DNA from: Mangrovimonas sp. YM274
Lineage (GTDB): Bacteria; Bacteroidota; Bacteroidia; Flavobacteriales; Flavobacteriaceae
Direction: 5' to 3'
Length of the DNA stretch: 64,000 nucleotides
Assembly (NCBI RefSeq): GCF_030908385.1
Contig: NZ_CP133091.1
Span: 986,001 to 1,050,000 of the forward strand
In this document: positions 33,979 through 43,206 of the stretch, one piece after another
Layout: each line of letters starts with the position of its first letter
Position numbering within the stretch: the stretch's first letter is position 1
Program-made: the position numbers and the translations under genes
The notes under the pieces: generated by a model
The model's input: only the letters and a program-made list of their open reading frames with translations
Told to the model about the DNA's origin: nothing
Database searches by the model: none

Positions 33979-34809
33979 ATGAAGCGCATAGTTTTAGTAG
34001 CCTTGACAGGAATGTTTTTAGTAGGATGTGGGTCCAAAAGGACTGTGGTTACCAAAAAGAAAGATGTACCACCAAGAACCGTTTCTGTTCAGGTGGATGT
34101 GAAACCTGAAGAGCCTAAAAGTACTCAAGAAACCAGTACCAAGACTCCTCCTAAAACCTACGCCAGTGCTACCGAAGCTTACATAGCTAATTTTAATGCC
34201 ATTGCTATGGAAGAAATGCGTAAGTATAAAATTCCAGCAAGTATCACCTTGGCACAAGGTATTTTGGAATCTGGTTCCGGTCAAGCACGATTGGCAGTTG
34301 AGGCTAATAACCATTTTGGTATCAAATGCCACGGATGGAAAGGGCCAAAAATTTACCACGACGATGATGCTTCACAGGAATGTTTTAGAAAGTATTCGCA
34401 TGCGGAATCTTCTTTTGAAGACCATTCGGCGTTTTTGACGTCTAGAAGTCGCTATGCCAAATTGTTCGACTATAAACAGGACGATTATAAATCTTGGGCA
34501 AGAGGGTTGAGAGCAGCAGGCTATGCTACTGATAGAAAATATCCAGAGAAACTGATCAGTTTGATTGAACGTTACCAATTGTACAAATATGATGAGCAAG
34601 TTCTTGGGAAAAGAGGGAGTTACGCACCTCCAACCAAAGAGGTTGTAGCAAGCAATGACAATGTTACCACTCATGAAGTGGTAAAAGGAGATACCTTATA
34701 TTCAATTTCCAAGCGTTATAATACAACGGTGGAATCCATCAGGGAATTGAATGGTATGAGAAGTAACGATTTAAGTATTGGTCAAATGTTAATTATAAAA
34801 AATAACTAA
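33979..34809 (+). CDS. Glucosaminidase (flagellar FlgJ-like/Mannosyl-glycoprotein type) lipoprotein with LysM
   Basis: Peptidoglycan hydrolase of 276 residues. Lipobox LVGCGSK gives a lipidated Cys17. A low-complexity Thr/Pro/Lys linker (20-60) follows. The glucosaminidase domain (about 65-205) shows [20 protein letters not shown] with the catalytic Glu, [11 protein letters not shown], and [18 protein letters not shown]. One LysM domain closes the protein (about 230-276; [20 protein letters not shown]), which holds it on the glycan. It cuts N-acetylglucosaminyl bonds, likely in growth or division. Confidence 0.9.
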   Translation: MKRIVLVALTGMFLVGCGSKRTVVTKKKDVPPRTVSVQVDVKPEEPKSTQETSTKTPPKTYASATEAYIANFNAIAMEEMRKYKIPASITLAQGILESGSGQARLAVEANNHFGIKCHGWKGPKIYHDDDASQECFRKYSHAESSFEDHSAFLTSRSRYAKLFDYKQDDYKSWARGLRAAGYATDRKYPEKLISLIERYQLYKYDEQVLGKRGSYAPPTKEVVASNDNVTTHEVVKGDTLYSISKRYNTTVESIRELNGMRSNDLSIGQMLIIKNN

Positions 34810-34811
34810 AG

Positions 34812-36101
34812 ATGTTATATCAACGAAGCAGTACACTGTTTAAATTGGCGGAGGAAGTAATTCCTGGTGGGGTGAATTCCCCAGTACGGGCTTTTAAAGC
34901 GGTAGGAGGAACGCCAATTTTTGCCAAATCCGCCAAAGGTGCTTATGTATATGATGAAGATGACAATCGTTATATCGATTATATCAACTCATGGGGGCCT
35001 ATGATCTTAGGGCATGCACACCCACCGGTAGTTGAGGCGGTCATTGACAAAGCTAAAAAAGGGACTTCTTTTGGGATGCCCACGGAGATAGAAACTACAA
35101 TTGCTGAATTGGCAGTTTCTATGGTGCCTAATATTGATAAAATTCGTTTTGTAAATTCTGGAACCGAAGCTTGCATGAGTGCGGTGCGTTTGGCAAGAGG
35201 GTTTACAGGAAAGGATAAGATTATAAAATTTGCAGGTTGCTACCACGGCCATAGTGATTCATTCTTGATCCAAGCAGGAAGTGGTGCAGTCACTTTTGGC
35301 AGTCCTAACAGTCCAGGAGTAACGCAAGGCACGGCAAAGGACACGTTGCTGGCAAAATATAATGATATTGAGAATGTAAAAGCGCTTATTGAGGCCAATG
35401 CAGGAGAAATAGCCTGTATTATTTTGGAGCCTGTCGCCGGAAATATGGGCTGTGTGCCACCAAGGGATAATTTCCTTCAGAAGTTGAGAGCACTTTGTGA
35501 TGAACATGGAATTCTGTTGATTTTTGATGAGGTCATGACTGGTTTTAGATTGGCCAAAGGAGGCGCTCAGGAATTATTCAATGTAGATGCCGATATCGTG
35601 TGTTTTGGTAAAGTAATTGGAGGTGGTTTGCCGGTAGGTGCCTTTGCAGCCAGAAACGAAATTATGAATTACTTGGCGCCGTTGGGAGCCGTTTATCAGG
35701 CTGGAACCTTGAGCGGAAACCCGCTGGCAATGGCTGCTGGTTTAGCTATGCTATCGGAATTGAATGGAACCCCAGAAATATTCACAAGATTAGAAGAAAA
35801 GACGGCCTATTTACATAAAGGGATAGCCGAAGTGTTGGAACAACATGAAATCGTGCATACCATCAATAGAGTGGGGTCTATGATTTCGGTGCATTTTGCG
35901 GAAGATGCTGTAGTGGATTTTGAATCCTCTGCTAAGGGCAATAACGATACGTTTAAGGCCTTTTTCCATGGAATGCTTAATGAAGGGGTGTATATAGCGC
36001 CTAGTGCCTTTGAAACATGGTTTATAAGTGATGCACTTTCTTATGAAGATTTGGATGCCACTATAAAAGCGGTGGATAAAGTAGCCGCAACATTAAAATA
36101 A
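34812..36101 (+). CDS. hemL: Glutamate-1-semialdehyde 2,1-aminomutase
   Basis: Forms 5-aminolevulinate from glutamate-1-semialdehyde in the C5 haem pathway. 429 residues, standard length. PLP lysine K267 in [32 protein letters not shown] binds the cofactor phosphate. Starts 2 bases after the glucosaminidase stop, so the two may be co-transcribed although their functions differ. A bidirectional terminator follows. Confidence 0.96.
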   Translation: MLYQRSSTLFKLAEEVIPGGVNSPVRAFKAVGGTPIFAKSAKGAYVYDEDDNRYIDYINSWGPMILGHAHPPVVEAVIDKAKKGTSFGMPTEIETTIAELAVSMVPNIDKIRFVNSGTEACMSAVRLARGFTGKDKIIKFAGCYHGHSDSFLIQAGSGAVTFGSPNSPGVTQGTAKDTLLAKYNDIENVKALIEANAGEIACIILEPVAGNMGCVPPRDNFLQKLRALCDEHGILLIFDEVMTGFRLAKGGAQELFNVDADIVCFGKVIGGGLPVGAFAARNEIMNYLAPLGAVYQAGTLSGNPLAMAAGLAMLSELNGTPEIFTRLEEKTAYLHKGIAEVLEQHEIVHTINRVGSMISVHFAEDAVVDFESSAKGNNDTFKAFFHGMLNEGVYIAPSAFETWFISDALSYEDLDATIKAVDKVAATLK

Positions 36102-36107
36102 AGCACA

Positions 36108-36140
36108 AAAAAAGCGATTCAATTTGAATCGCTTTTTTTT
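36108..36140. terminator. Bidirectional terminator after hemL
   Basis: AAAGCGATTCA / TGAATCGCTTT, 11-bp stem, three-base loop, A-tract left and T-tract right. Confidence 0.9.
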
Positions 36141-36161
36141 ATAAATATTCTTGCGTGAAAA

Positions 36162-36488
36162 TTAATTAGCCGAGAGATTTTTATATTGGAAATATTGATC
36201 TTCGGTTAATAAGTTCTTCATAGATTGATCCAATTCTTTGTCAATTTTAACTTTAGCTTCCCAGTTGGCTTTCAGGTCGGAACTGATAGCTTGGTACTTA
36301 GTCTCATAATCTTTATAAGCTTGGTATACTTCTTCAAGTGTGTCTGTATCAAACTTAATAACCTTTCTAAGGGATTCTGCTTTTTCAGAGGCTATTTTAT
36401 TAATTTCAATAGTGTTTTGGGCAGCAAGATTTCCTGCTCCAAATAATAGGGTGCCCATAAAAAGGCAAAGCGTAATTATTTTTTTCAT
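36162..36488 (-). CDS. Small secreted helical protein, Spy/CpxP-like
   Basis: 108 residues. The signal peptide ends at LAAQ (about residue 24). The mature part is charged and helical and ends LTEDQYFQYKNLSAN, which resembles the LTxxQ-type motif of Spy/CpxP periplasmic chaperones. Next to a second Spy-like gene on the same strand, separated by its terminator. The role in envelope stress is inferred. Confidence 0.65.
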   Translation of the reverse strand: MKKIITLCLFMGTLLFGAGNLAAQNTIEINKIASEKAESLRKVIKFDTDTLEEVYQAYKDYETKYQAISSDLKANWEAKVKIDKELDQSMKNLLTEDQYFQYKNLSAN

Positions 36489-36553
36489 AGGTGTGTTATG
36501 TTAGTTCAAAATTGAAAATCTAAAGTAATAAAATTTCAAACTTAAAAACAAAC

Positions 36554-36585
36554 AAAAAGCATTGACTTTAAAATCAATGCTTTTT
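36554..36585 (-). terminator. Terminator of the second Spy-like gene
   Basis: AAAAAGCATTGA / TCAATGCTTTTT, 12-bp perfect stem; A-tract on the left serves the minus strand. Confidence 0.88.
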
Positions 36586-36616
36586 CACTAACTAAAACTA
36601 ATTAACCAACCAAAAA

Positions 36617-37075
36617 TTATCTATTCCTAGGGGATTTTCCTCTTTGAGCGAGCATTTGTTTTTGATTTTGCCCTCTAATGGTTTCCCATTTTTCATACTG
36701 TTCATCGGTCAAAATGCGCTTAACTTTTTTCTTATATTCAATTTGACGGTCCAATCTTTCGTTCATTCTAGCGGCCATGACATCACTGGATGGGCATTGG
36801 CCTTGTTGTCTCATGCTTTGTCTGGCAGTCATTTTAGCCTTTCTATATTTGGCTTCTTCCAGATTTATAGCTTGTAGTTCTTTTTGCTGAGCTTCTGTTA
36901 AGTCCAAATTAAGGGTCATTCTTTTGGTACGTAATTCTGAAGCCTGCTCGGGTGTTAAATCTTGTAACATGCCCATGCGGTCTCCTCGATTTCCGTTTTG
37001 GAAGTTTCTAGGGCCTTGTTGTGCGCTGACCTGAAATGCAATGATTGCAAAGGCCATTAAGAATATTGTTTTCAT
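36617..37075 (-). CDS. Spy/CpxP-like periplasmic protein
   Basis: 152 residues. Signal peptide to about residue 18 (FQVSAQQG). Two LTxxQ-type repeats: DLTPEQASELRTKRM, LDLTEAQQKELQAIN, and a later ILTDEQYEKWETIRGQ. The protein is rich in Gln, Arg and Met. Spy-type proteins are small helical chaperones in the periplasm, some of which bind metals; which role applies here is not shown. Confidence 0.7.
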   Translation of the reverse strand: MKTIFLMAFAIIAFQVSAQQGPRNFQNGNRGDRMGMLQDLTPEQASELRTKRMTLNLDLTEAQQKELQAINLEEAKYRKAKMTARQSMRQQGQCPSSDVMAARMNERLDRQIEYKKKVKRILTDEQYEKWETIRGQNQKQMLAQRGKSPRNR

Positions 37076-37298
37076 GGTATTACGTTTTTACGTTACTCTG
37101 CTTTTTAGACTTAAGGGTTGGTGGATGGTTTAATGGAGTTGTCAATTTTAACTACTTGTTAACATGTTGGGCCTGCGCTATTAAGTTGAGTGTTGTAGGG
37201 TAGAGCGGGGTGGTTTCCATTTTATAATAAACTGTTTCAGACTACACTTTAGAAACGAGAAGCTGTTTTGGACAATAATCAGCCAATTGCCAATTATG

Positions 37299-37329
37299 TT
37301 GAAAACTAATCAGTAATTAGCTAACTTTG
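37299..37329 (+). promoter_or_regulatory. Promoter of the M49-like peptidase gene
   Basis: TTG at 37299-37301, 20-base spacer, TAACTTTG at 37322-37329: a good Bacteroidota -33/-7 pair, 25 bases before the ATG. Confidence 0.65.
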
Positions 37330-37354
37330 GCAGTAAATAAATTCTCTAAACTAT

Positions 37355-39007
37355 ATGAAAAACATTGTTACAATGTTAGCACTTATGGTGTTGGCATCCT
37401 CATGTAAAAATGAAAAAACAAAAGAAGAAGTAGTCCAAGAAGAACCTCAGGAAGTTACTCAGGTTGATATGACTAAAAAGTTGGGTAAATATGTTTCAGT
37501 GAAACTTACTTCGGATATTTCCAAGCTTACCGAAAGCGAGCAAAAAATGATCCCTATTTTAATTCAGGCAGCTGAACGAATGAACGACCTGTTTTGGTAC
37601 GAAGCCTATGGTGACAAAGACGCTCTACTTAATTCCATTTCAGATGCCGACACTAAAACCTTTACTATTATCAATTATGGGCCTTGGGACCGTTTGGACG
37701 GTAATAAGCCTTTTGTAGAAGGTGTTGGGGAGAAACCTTTAGGAGCAAACTTTTATCCGAAGGATATGACGCCAGAGGAATTCAAGGCAGCTCAAATTGA
37801 CGATAAAAATAGCATTTACAACTTTGTACGTCGTGATGAGAATGGGAAGTTGTATTCCATTCCTTACCACCAACAGTTTGAAGCCGAGTTGAAGGACGTG
37901 GCGGCTTTATTGATGGAAGCATCAACATTGGCCGAGGATGAAGGTTTGAAGAAATATTTGGAGTTGAGAGCCGATGCCTTATTGACAGATGACTACCAAC
38001 CAAGTGATTTGGCGTGGATGGATATGAAGTCCAATACATTGGATATCGTAATCGGGCCTATTGAAACTTATGAAGATCAAATGTTCGGGAACAAGGCGTC
38101 TCACGAGGCTTATGTGTTGATTAAAGATCAGGATTGGAGTGCTAAATTGGCGCGTTTTGCAAGCTTTTTACCGGAACTACAAAAGAATTTGCCAGTGGAA
38201 GAAGCCTATAAAAAAGAAACTCCTGGAACCGATAGCGACCTTAATGCCTATGATGTTGTTTACTACGCTGGTGATTGTAATGCCGGTAGTAAAACCATAG
38301 CAATTAATTTGCCAAATGATGAAAAGGTGCAATTGGAAAAAGGAACAAGACGTTTACAGTTGAAAAATGCTATGCGCGCCAAATTTGATAAGATTTTGGT
38401 TCCTATTTCAGAAGTTTTGATAGACGAAAGTCAGCGTAACCACATCACTTTTGATGCCTTTTTTGCCAATACGATGTTTCATGAAGTGGCTCATGGATTA
38501 GGAGTTAAAAACACCATTAATGGAAAAGGGACCGTGAGGGAGTCGCTTAAGGAGTTGTCGAGCGCCTTGGAAGAGGGAAAAGCTGATGTATTGGGATTGT
38601 ATATGGTTCAACAATTGCATGAAAAAGGTGAAATTGATGGGGATATGAAAGATTATATGACCACGTTTATGGCGAGTATTTTCCGCTCAGTGCGTTTTGG
38701 TGCATCCTCGGCTCATGGAAAGGCTAATATGATTCGTTTTAACTTTTTTAAGGAGCACGGCGCATTTACAAGGTCGGAAGATGGTACTTATAAAGTAAAC
38801 TATGACAATATGATTGTAGCTATGAAAGACTTATCTGGTTTGATTTTGAAGCTTCAAGGTGACGGAGATTATGCTGGAGTAGGGGCTTTGGTAGCTGAAA
38901 AGGCTGCTATTTCAAACGAGCTTCAAAGTGATTTGGATAGATTGAGTGCTTCCAATATTCCTGTAGATGTTATTTACGAGCAGGGAACTGATGTTTTAGG
39001 ATTGTAG
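37355..39007 (+). CDS. Dipeptidyl-peptidase III-like (M49-related) zinc peptidase lipoprotein
   Basis: 550 residues. Lipobox VLASSC gives lipidated Cys17; a Glu-rich tether follows. Zinc site: H376-E-V-A-H380 in FHEVAHGLG, with the third ligand likely in the LEEGKADVLG segment (E406/E407), the EExxA(D/E) pattern of the M49 family. Classical M49 has HExxGH, so this belongs to the HExxHGxG branch. The family removes dipeptides from short peptides. Here it sits on a membrane, probably facing the periplasm. Confidence 0.8.
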   Translation: MKNIVTMLALMVLASSCKNEKTKEEVVQEEPQEVTQVDMTKKLGKYVSVKLTSDISKLTESEQKMIPILIQAAERMNDLFWYEAYGDKDALLNSISDADTKTFTIINYGPWDRLDGNKPFVEGVGEKPLGANFYPKDMTPEEFKAAQIDDKNSIYNFVRRDENGKLYSIPYHQQFEAELKDVAALLMEASTLAEDEGLKKYLELRADALLTDDYQPSDLAWMDMKSNTLDIVIGPIETYEDQMFGNKASHEAYVLIKDQDWSAKLARFASFLPELQKNLPVEEAYKKETPGTDSDLNAYDVVYYAGDCNAGSKTIAINLPNDEKVQLEKGTRRLQLKNAMRAKFDKILVPISEVLIDESQRNHITFDAFFANTMFHEVAHGLGVKNTINGKGTVRESLKELSSALEEGKADVLGLYMVQQLHEKGEIDGDMKDYMTTFMASIFRSVRFGASSAHGKANMIRFNFFKEHGAFTRSEDGTYKVNYDNMIVAMKDLSGLILKLQGDGDYAGVGALVAEKAAISNELQSDLDRLSASNIPVDVIYEQGTDVLGL

Positions 39008-39028
39008 AAAACAATTTATATAAACAAA

Positions 39029-39060
39029 AAAAAGCTTCAGAATTACTTCTGAAGCTTTTT
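39029..39060. terminator. Bidirectional terminator between two peptidase genes
   Basis: AAAAAGCTTCAGAA / TTCTGAAGCTTTTT, 14-bp perfect stem, loop TTAC. Confidence 0.92.
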
Positions 39061-39081
39061 CGTTTTGAAGATGTTCTTCGT

Positions 39082-41577
39082 TTAAGATTGTGGATTCACA
39101 ATAGCATCGATACGTTCAAGCGCATCTTGCAAATGAATTTTGCTTAATTGGTCACTTGTTCTGTTTAAGCCAGATTTAATAGCGCTTTCCAAAGACTTTA
39201 ATTCTGCTCTAACAACCGCTCTAATATCCGATTGACTTGTCGTTACAGCAGTCGATTTTTGATAGCCTCCAAAGGAAGGTGCTTTCTTTTGACTGTCGGC
39301 CGTCATTAAATAAGCCAATCTATCAATGTGCGCACGTTGTAAGTTGCGTCGGTAGGTTTCAATGGACTTACCGCTTCTTAATTCGCTCCAAACACCGTTT
39401 CTTAGATCCTTCATCATGTCGGTTAAAGCATAGGCAGAATTTCCATATAGCGTTTGTGTTTCAATCAAGCGTTGCATTCTACCCAAACTTAAAATGTCAT
39501 CTAGGATGTCTGATTGCAGTTTTCTAATGCGTTCCACAGCTCCAGAATATTCTATTCTTCCAAAAATATCAGTATCAATTAGCCACTCAGGGGTTGCAAA
39601 CAGTTGCTCGTTTACAAACTTAAGGGCGTTCTTTTGGTGTTCCTTAGGAACTGGAATGTACACGGGACCTTCTTGTTCTGAAGTTTTGTAGTATTCGTAA
39701 ATACCTCCAATATTAACAGACACATGGCCCATGTAACGCTTAAACTGCGAAACCACATGACCGTACATTTCATCCAAATCGGAATAATTCTCGCCTGGTT
39801 CTGAAGTCCATTTAATTAAGTTAGGAACAATTCTTTTTAAGTTTTTGATTCCGTATTCACTAGCTAAAATTGCATCATCTCCCAAATCTTCTCTTTGCGA
39901 ACTTGGGTCTACAATATCTCCTACTTGTTGGTGACCAAAACGGTATAAAGGATCACCTGCGTGCTCTAAAATCCATTGGTCTAGGGTTGCTTTTTCTTCC
40001 TCGGCAGTTTTGCCTAAGATTGGGCGGTACCCCCAAGAAATAGCATATTTGTCATAGATTCCAATATTAGGCATCAAGGCTACATCTCCGTCCTCTGGTT
40101 GTGCTACATAATTGAAACGTGCATAGTCCATAATGGAAGGTGCAGTGCTGTATTTTTTGGTGAATTCTGGATCTCTCAGTTTTTCAACTGGATAGGCTAC
40201 ACTGCTGGCCCAGTTGTGAGGTAATCCTAAAGTGTGTCCAACTTCGTGAGAAGATACAAAACGGATTAAACGTCCCATGACTTCATCTTTAAATTCTGGA
40301 GACTGGGCGTCTGGATTGATGGCTGCTGTTTGGACAAAAAACCAACCTCTCAACAGGGACATCACGTTGTGGTACCAGTTAATATCGCTTTCCAAAATTT
40401 CACCAGTTCTAGGATCGCTTACGTGTGGTCCGTTGGCGTTTGGAATAGGAGAGGCTAAGTAACGCACTACAGAATAGCGAACATCTTCAGGGCTCCACTC
40501 TGGGTCTTCTTCAGGCGTTGGAGGGTCTTTGGCAATGATGGCATTTTTAAAACCAGCGGCCTCAAAAGCTACTTGCCAATCTTCAATTCCTTGCTTGATG
40601 TATTTTCTCCATTTTTCAGGAGTGGCACGATCGATATAGTATACAATTTGCTTTTTAGGCTCCACTAATTCACCACGGTTGAATTTTTCGATGTCTTCAT
40701 CTTTTACCTCCAATCTCCATCGGTCTAAAAACTCCACATCTTTACTTCTTTGTGCTTCTAAACCATAATCGGTTTGTGAAGAAGTAAACCAACCAACACG
40801 CTCATCAAAATAGCGACGTTTCATAGGGATTTCAGGCAACAGAATCATCGAATTGCTCAATTCAATAGAAATGGTTCCTGTGCTTGAGTTGGAAGGAGGG
40901 TTTCCTGCGTTATAGGTTTTTACATGTCGTACCTCTACGTTTTGCGGGTAACTTTTAACACTTTCAATAAACGATTTGTCGCCTTCTAATCTAGACACCT
41001 TATAGCGTTTCCTGGTCCCTTCAGGAAGGCCAAGGGCTTTTACATCCTTGTTGAATAGATCTGTTACATTGATTACTGTTGAGGTAGAGTCTTTTCCAAT
41101 TGCTTTTATTGGAAATGTGTAAAGGATGGGTTCAAAATTGGAGTTCACAACTGCTTCGTGGACAGGAAGTGAATCAGCAGCCACTACATTGTACGAAACA
41201 ACACGAAGCAGTACCTTATTGTCTCTTTTTTGCCAACGTAATACTTGTTCGTTTTGCTTACCGCCACCGAAGCCCAGGCCGCTAGCGGTTTTTGCAATAC
41301 GGGTTACCATAAGCATTTCACGTTCAAATAGCGAATCTGGAATTTCGTAAAAATAGTCCTCGTCTATTTTGTGCACAGCAAAAAGACCTTCGTCTGTTTT
41401 TGCACTGCCTGTGATTACTTTGTCGTAAGGTTTCATGTCTCCATTGGATTTTTCCGGAGACGATACTGGCCCAGAAGATACTGTAGCCTTAGATTTACTA
41501 GCTTCTTTTGTGGAAGAACATGTCAAGACCATAAAGGCCGACACCACAGGAAGTAGTTTAAGGTAGAAATGTCTCAA
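39082..41577 (-). CDS. Zinc-dependent metalloprotease lipoprotein (DUF5117/DUF4953 type)
   Basis: 831 residues. Lipobox VLTC gives lipidated Cys20. Layout: small N-terminal segment, a DUF5117-like beta-rich region (about 100-300; MRIAK-type MVTRIAKTASGLGFGGGK), then the metzincin-like catalytic domain with the zinc motif HEVGHTLGLPHN starting at H444 (third ligand His454), and a helical DUF4953 C-terminal part. Such proteins are widespread in Bacteroidota; the substrate is unknown. Convergent with the M49-like gene. Confidence 0.88.
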   Translation of the reverse strand: MRHFYLKLLPVVSAFMVLTCSSTKEASKSKATVSSGPVSSPEKSNGDMKPYDKVITGSAKTDEGLFAVHKIDEDYFYEIPDSLFEREMLMVTRIAKTASGLGFGGGKQNEQVLRWQKRDNKVLLRVVSYNVVAADSLPVHEAVVNSNFEPILYTFPIKAIGKDSTSTVINVTDLFNKDVKALGLPEGTRKRYKVSRLEGDKSFIESVKSYPQNVEVRHVKTYNAGNPPSNSSTGTISIELSNSMILLPEIPMKRRYFDERVGWFTSSQTDYGLEAQRSKDVEFLDRWRLEVKDEDIEKFNRGELVEPKKQIVYYIDRATPEKWRKYIKQGIEDWQVAFEAAGFKNAIIAKDPPTPEEDPEWSPEDVRYSVVRYLASPIPNANGPHVSDPRTGEILESDINWYHNVMSLLRGWFFVQTAAINPDAQSPEFKDEVMGRLIRFVSSHEVGHTLGLPHNWASSVAYPVEKLRDPEFTKKYSTAPSIMDYARFNYVAQPEDGDVALMPNIGIYDKYAISWGYRPILGKTAEEEKATLDQWILEHAGDPLYRFGHQQVGDIVDPSSQREDLGDDAILASEYGIKNLKRIVPNLIKWTSEPGENYSDLDEMYGHVVSQFKRYMGHVSVNIGGIYEYYKTSEQEGPVYIPVPKEHQKNALKFVNEQLFATPEWLIDTDIFGRIEYSGAVERIRKLQSDILDDILSLGRMQRLIETQTLYGNSAYALTDMMKDLRNGVWSELRSGKSIETYRRNLQRAHIDRLAYLMTADSQKKAPSFGGYQKSTAVTTSQSDIRAVVRAELKSLESAIKSGLNRTSDQLSKIHLQDALERIDAIVNPQS

Positions 41578-41716
41578 AATATAGTTGTTTTAAATTGATC
41601 GTGTGAAAATAAGGATTAGCTTATAAAGTGTTAAATGCCAATAGGGTTTTAATATTTTTTTAACGGTCGAAAACTTTGGGTTTTCAAAGGTTTATGGATT
41701 CCTTTCAATTCAAAAA

Positions 41717-42979
41717 TCACTCCATTGATTCCAAATATGGAATGATAAGGTCTAAAGCTTCCTGATGTGGTAATGATACGCCTATGTAAGGCATGCTGTA
41801 TTGTGGTATGGAAGAAGGCAATCTTGTCATGATGCCATAACGTGATTCATATATCCCGGATTCTTCAAAAGAGGTTTCGTACCTAAGATCCATGGCTGCA
41901 AAGAAGTTGACGTTGTGGTAAGTGCCTGGCGAATGACAATGTGCACAATTCATATCGAAATAGGCTCTAACCCGCTCTTCTGTGGGGTGATTAACATCGG
42001 TCCAATCAATAAGCTGACCTATTTCAGAAGGTGAAGGTGATCCTGTTAATAACCCTTGGGAAATCATGTTCTGAAGTTGGTTGTTGCCAGCGACATCAAA
42101 ATTCATACTGCGTAATTTGGGACCAATTGGCGTAATGTCTTCATAGGTTTTGTGACACATTACGCAATCTGTACCTGCAGGAATTTTATAATTGATGTTT
42201 TGCGGCGTTCCGTTTTGATCCACCCAAGTAATGGGGAGTTCTAGGCCGTTCCCATCCAAGGTGGCCTCTGTTTGGCTTTCGTTCCAAACGTAATTTCCTG
42301 TTAGCCATTCTCCATTTGCTTTTATTAGGATTCTTGTTTCTACGATTTGTTTGCCTAAGGATTCGTCCATTTCATTATTGAAGTAATAAAAGGTTTTGGC
42401 AATAAGCGTATTGTCTGGAAAAATGGGAAGGCCATCTCCGTCATATACCATACTTTCGCCTTCAGGCAATGCAATTAAACGTTGTTTATGCGCATAGTCG
42501 GTATATAACGGGGTGTTTAATTTGTATTCAAAAGTATACATGCTAGGGACGAGGTCTGTTAGCGGCCCACTATATAGGTTTAGCTCGGATAAGGTGGGTT
42601 TAAACTCTGCCACAACAAGAGGAGGAAGCGTTGTAAAGCTTTTAACCGTGGTTGGTAAACTAGAATTGTCCTCGGAACAGCTGGCCTCCAAATAGTAGTC
42701 GTATGTAGTATTGGCTTGAAGGTTGCTAAGTTCTATTGAAAGTCCATTTGAAGTTATTGTGGTTCCGGTACCCATTTCAAAGCCACTTGGGCCATATTCT
42801 AGACTAATGGAAGCACTTTCATTAGGATTGTTCCATTGCAGGGATGCGCTGTTGTGGGTAAGGTTGGTTTCGGAAAGGTTGGTCGGTTTTAAGCATTCTG
42901 CCACAGTTGGGGTATCATCATCTTTGCTACAGGCTGCACACAACATGACAAGTACCATCAAAAGAGTAAGCTTTTTCAT
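41717..42979 (-). CDS. Diheme c-type cytochrome-like lipoprotein with FN3 domain (SO_2930/HNE_0200 type)
   Basis: 420 residues. Lipobox LCAAC (Cys17). A fibronectin type III domain occupies about 30-115 (PTNLSETNLTHNSASLQWN ... TTVKSFTT). The rest matches the TIGR03806-like family: LYTDYAHKQRLIALPEGE, WVDQNGTPQNINYKIPAG, and two haem c sites, CVMCH and CAHCH. It should sit in the periplasm or on the surface and carry electrons; donor and acceptor are unknown. Confidence 0.82.
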   Translation of the reverse strand: MKKLTLLMVLVMLCAACSKDDDTPTVAECLKPTNLSETNLTHNSASLQWNNPNESASISLEYGPSGFEMGTGTTITSNGLSIELSNLQANTTYDYYLEASCSEDNSSLPTTVKSFTTLPPLVVAEFKPTLSELNLYSGPLTDLVPSMYTFEYKLNTPLYTDYAHKQRLIALPEGESMVYDGDGLPIFPDNTLIAKTFYYFNNEMDESLGKQIVETRILIKANGEWLTGNYVWNESQTEATLDGNGLELPITWVDQNGTPQNINYKIPAGTDCVMCHKTYEDITPIGPKLRSMNFDVAGNNQLQNMISQGLLTGSPSPSEIGQLIDWTDVNHPTEERVRAYFDMNCAHCHSPGTYHNVNFFAAMDLRYETSFEESGIYESRYGIMTRLPSSIPQYSMPYIGVSLPHQEALDLIIPYLESME

Positions 42980-43145
42980 GGATTTGGTTTTAAATTACTG
43001 ATTAATAGCTGTTACTAATGTAGTGAAAATGTTGTTTTGGAGTGCAACTTATCGATATGCGGTCAATTTTTTTCCGTGTACAACGGAGATAAGACGCATT
43101 TAAATGAATTTCTATTTAGGATAGAGCCTTGAAATAAAGGCATAA

Positions 43146-43177
43146 AAAAAGAACCGCATTGGGGAACGGTTCTTTTT
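43146..43177 (-). terminator. Terminator of lysS
   Basis: AAAAAGAACCG / CGGTTCTTTTT stem with a 10-base loop, 30 bases after the lysS stop in its direction. Confidence 0.85.
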
Positions 43178-43206
43178 CGTGGACATTTTGATGTTGAAGC
43201 CGGATG

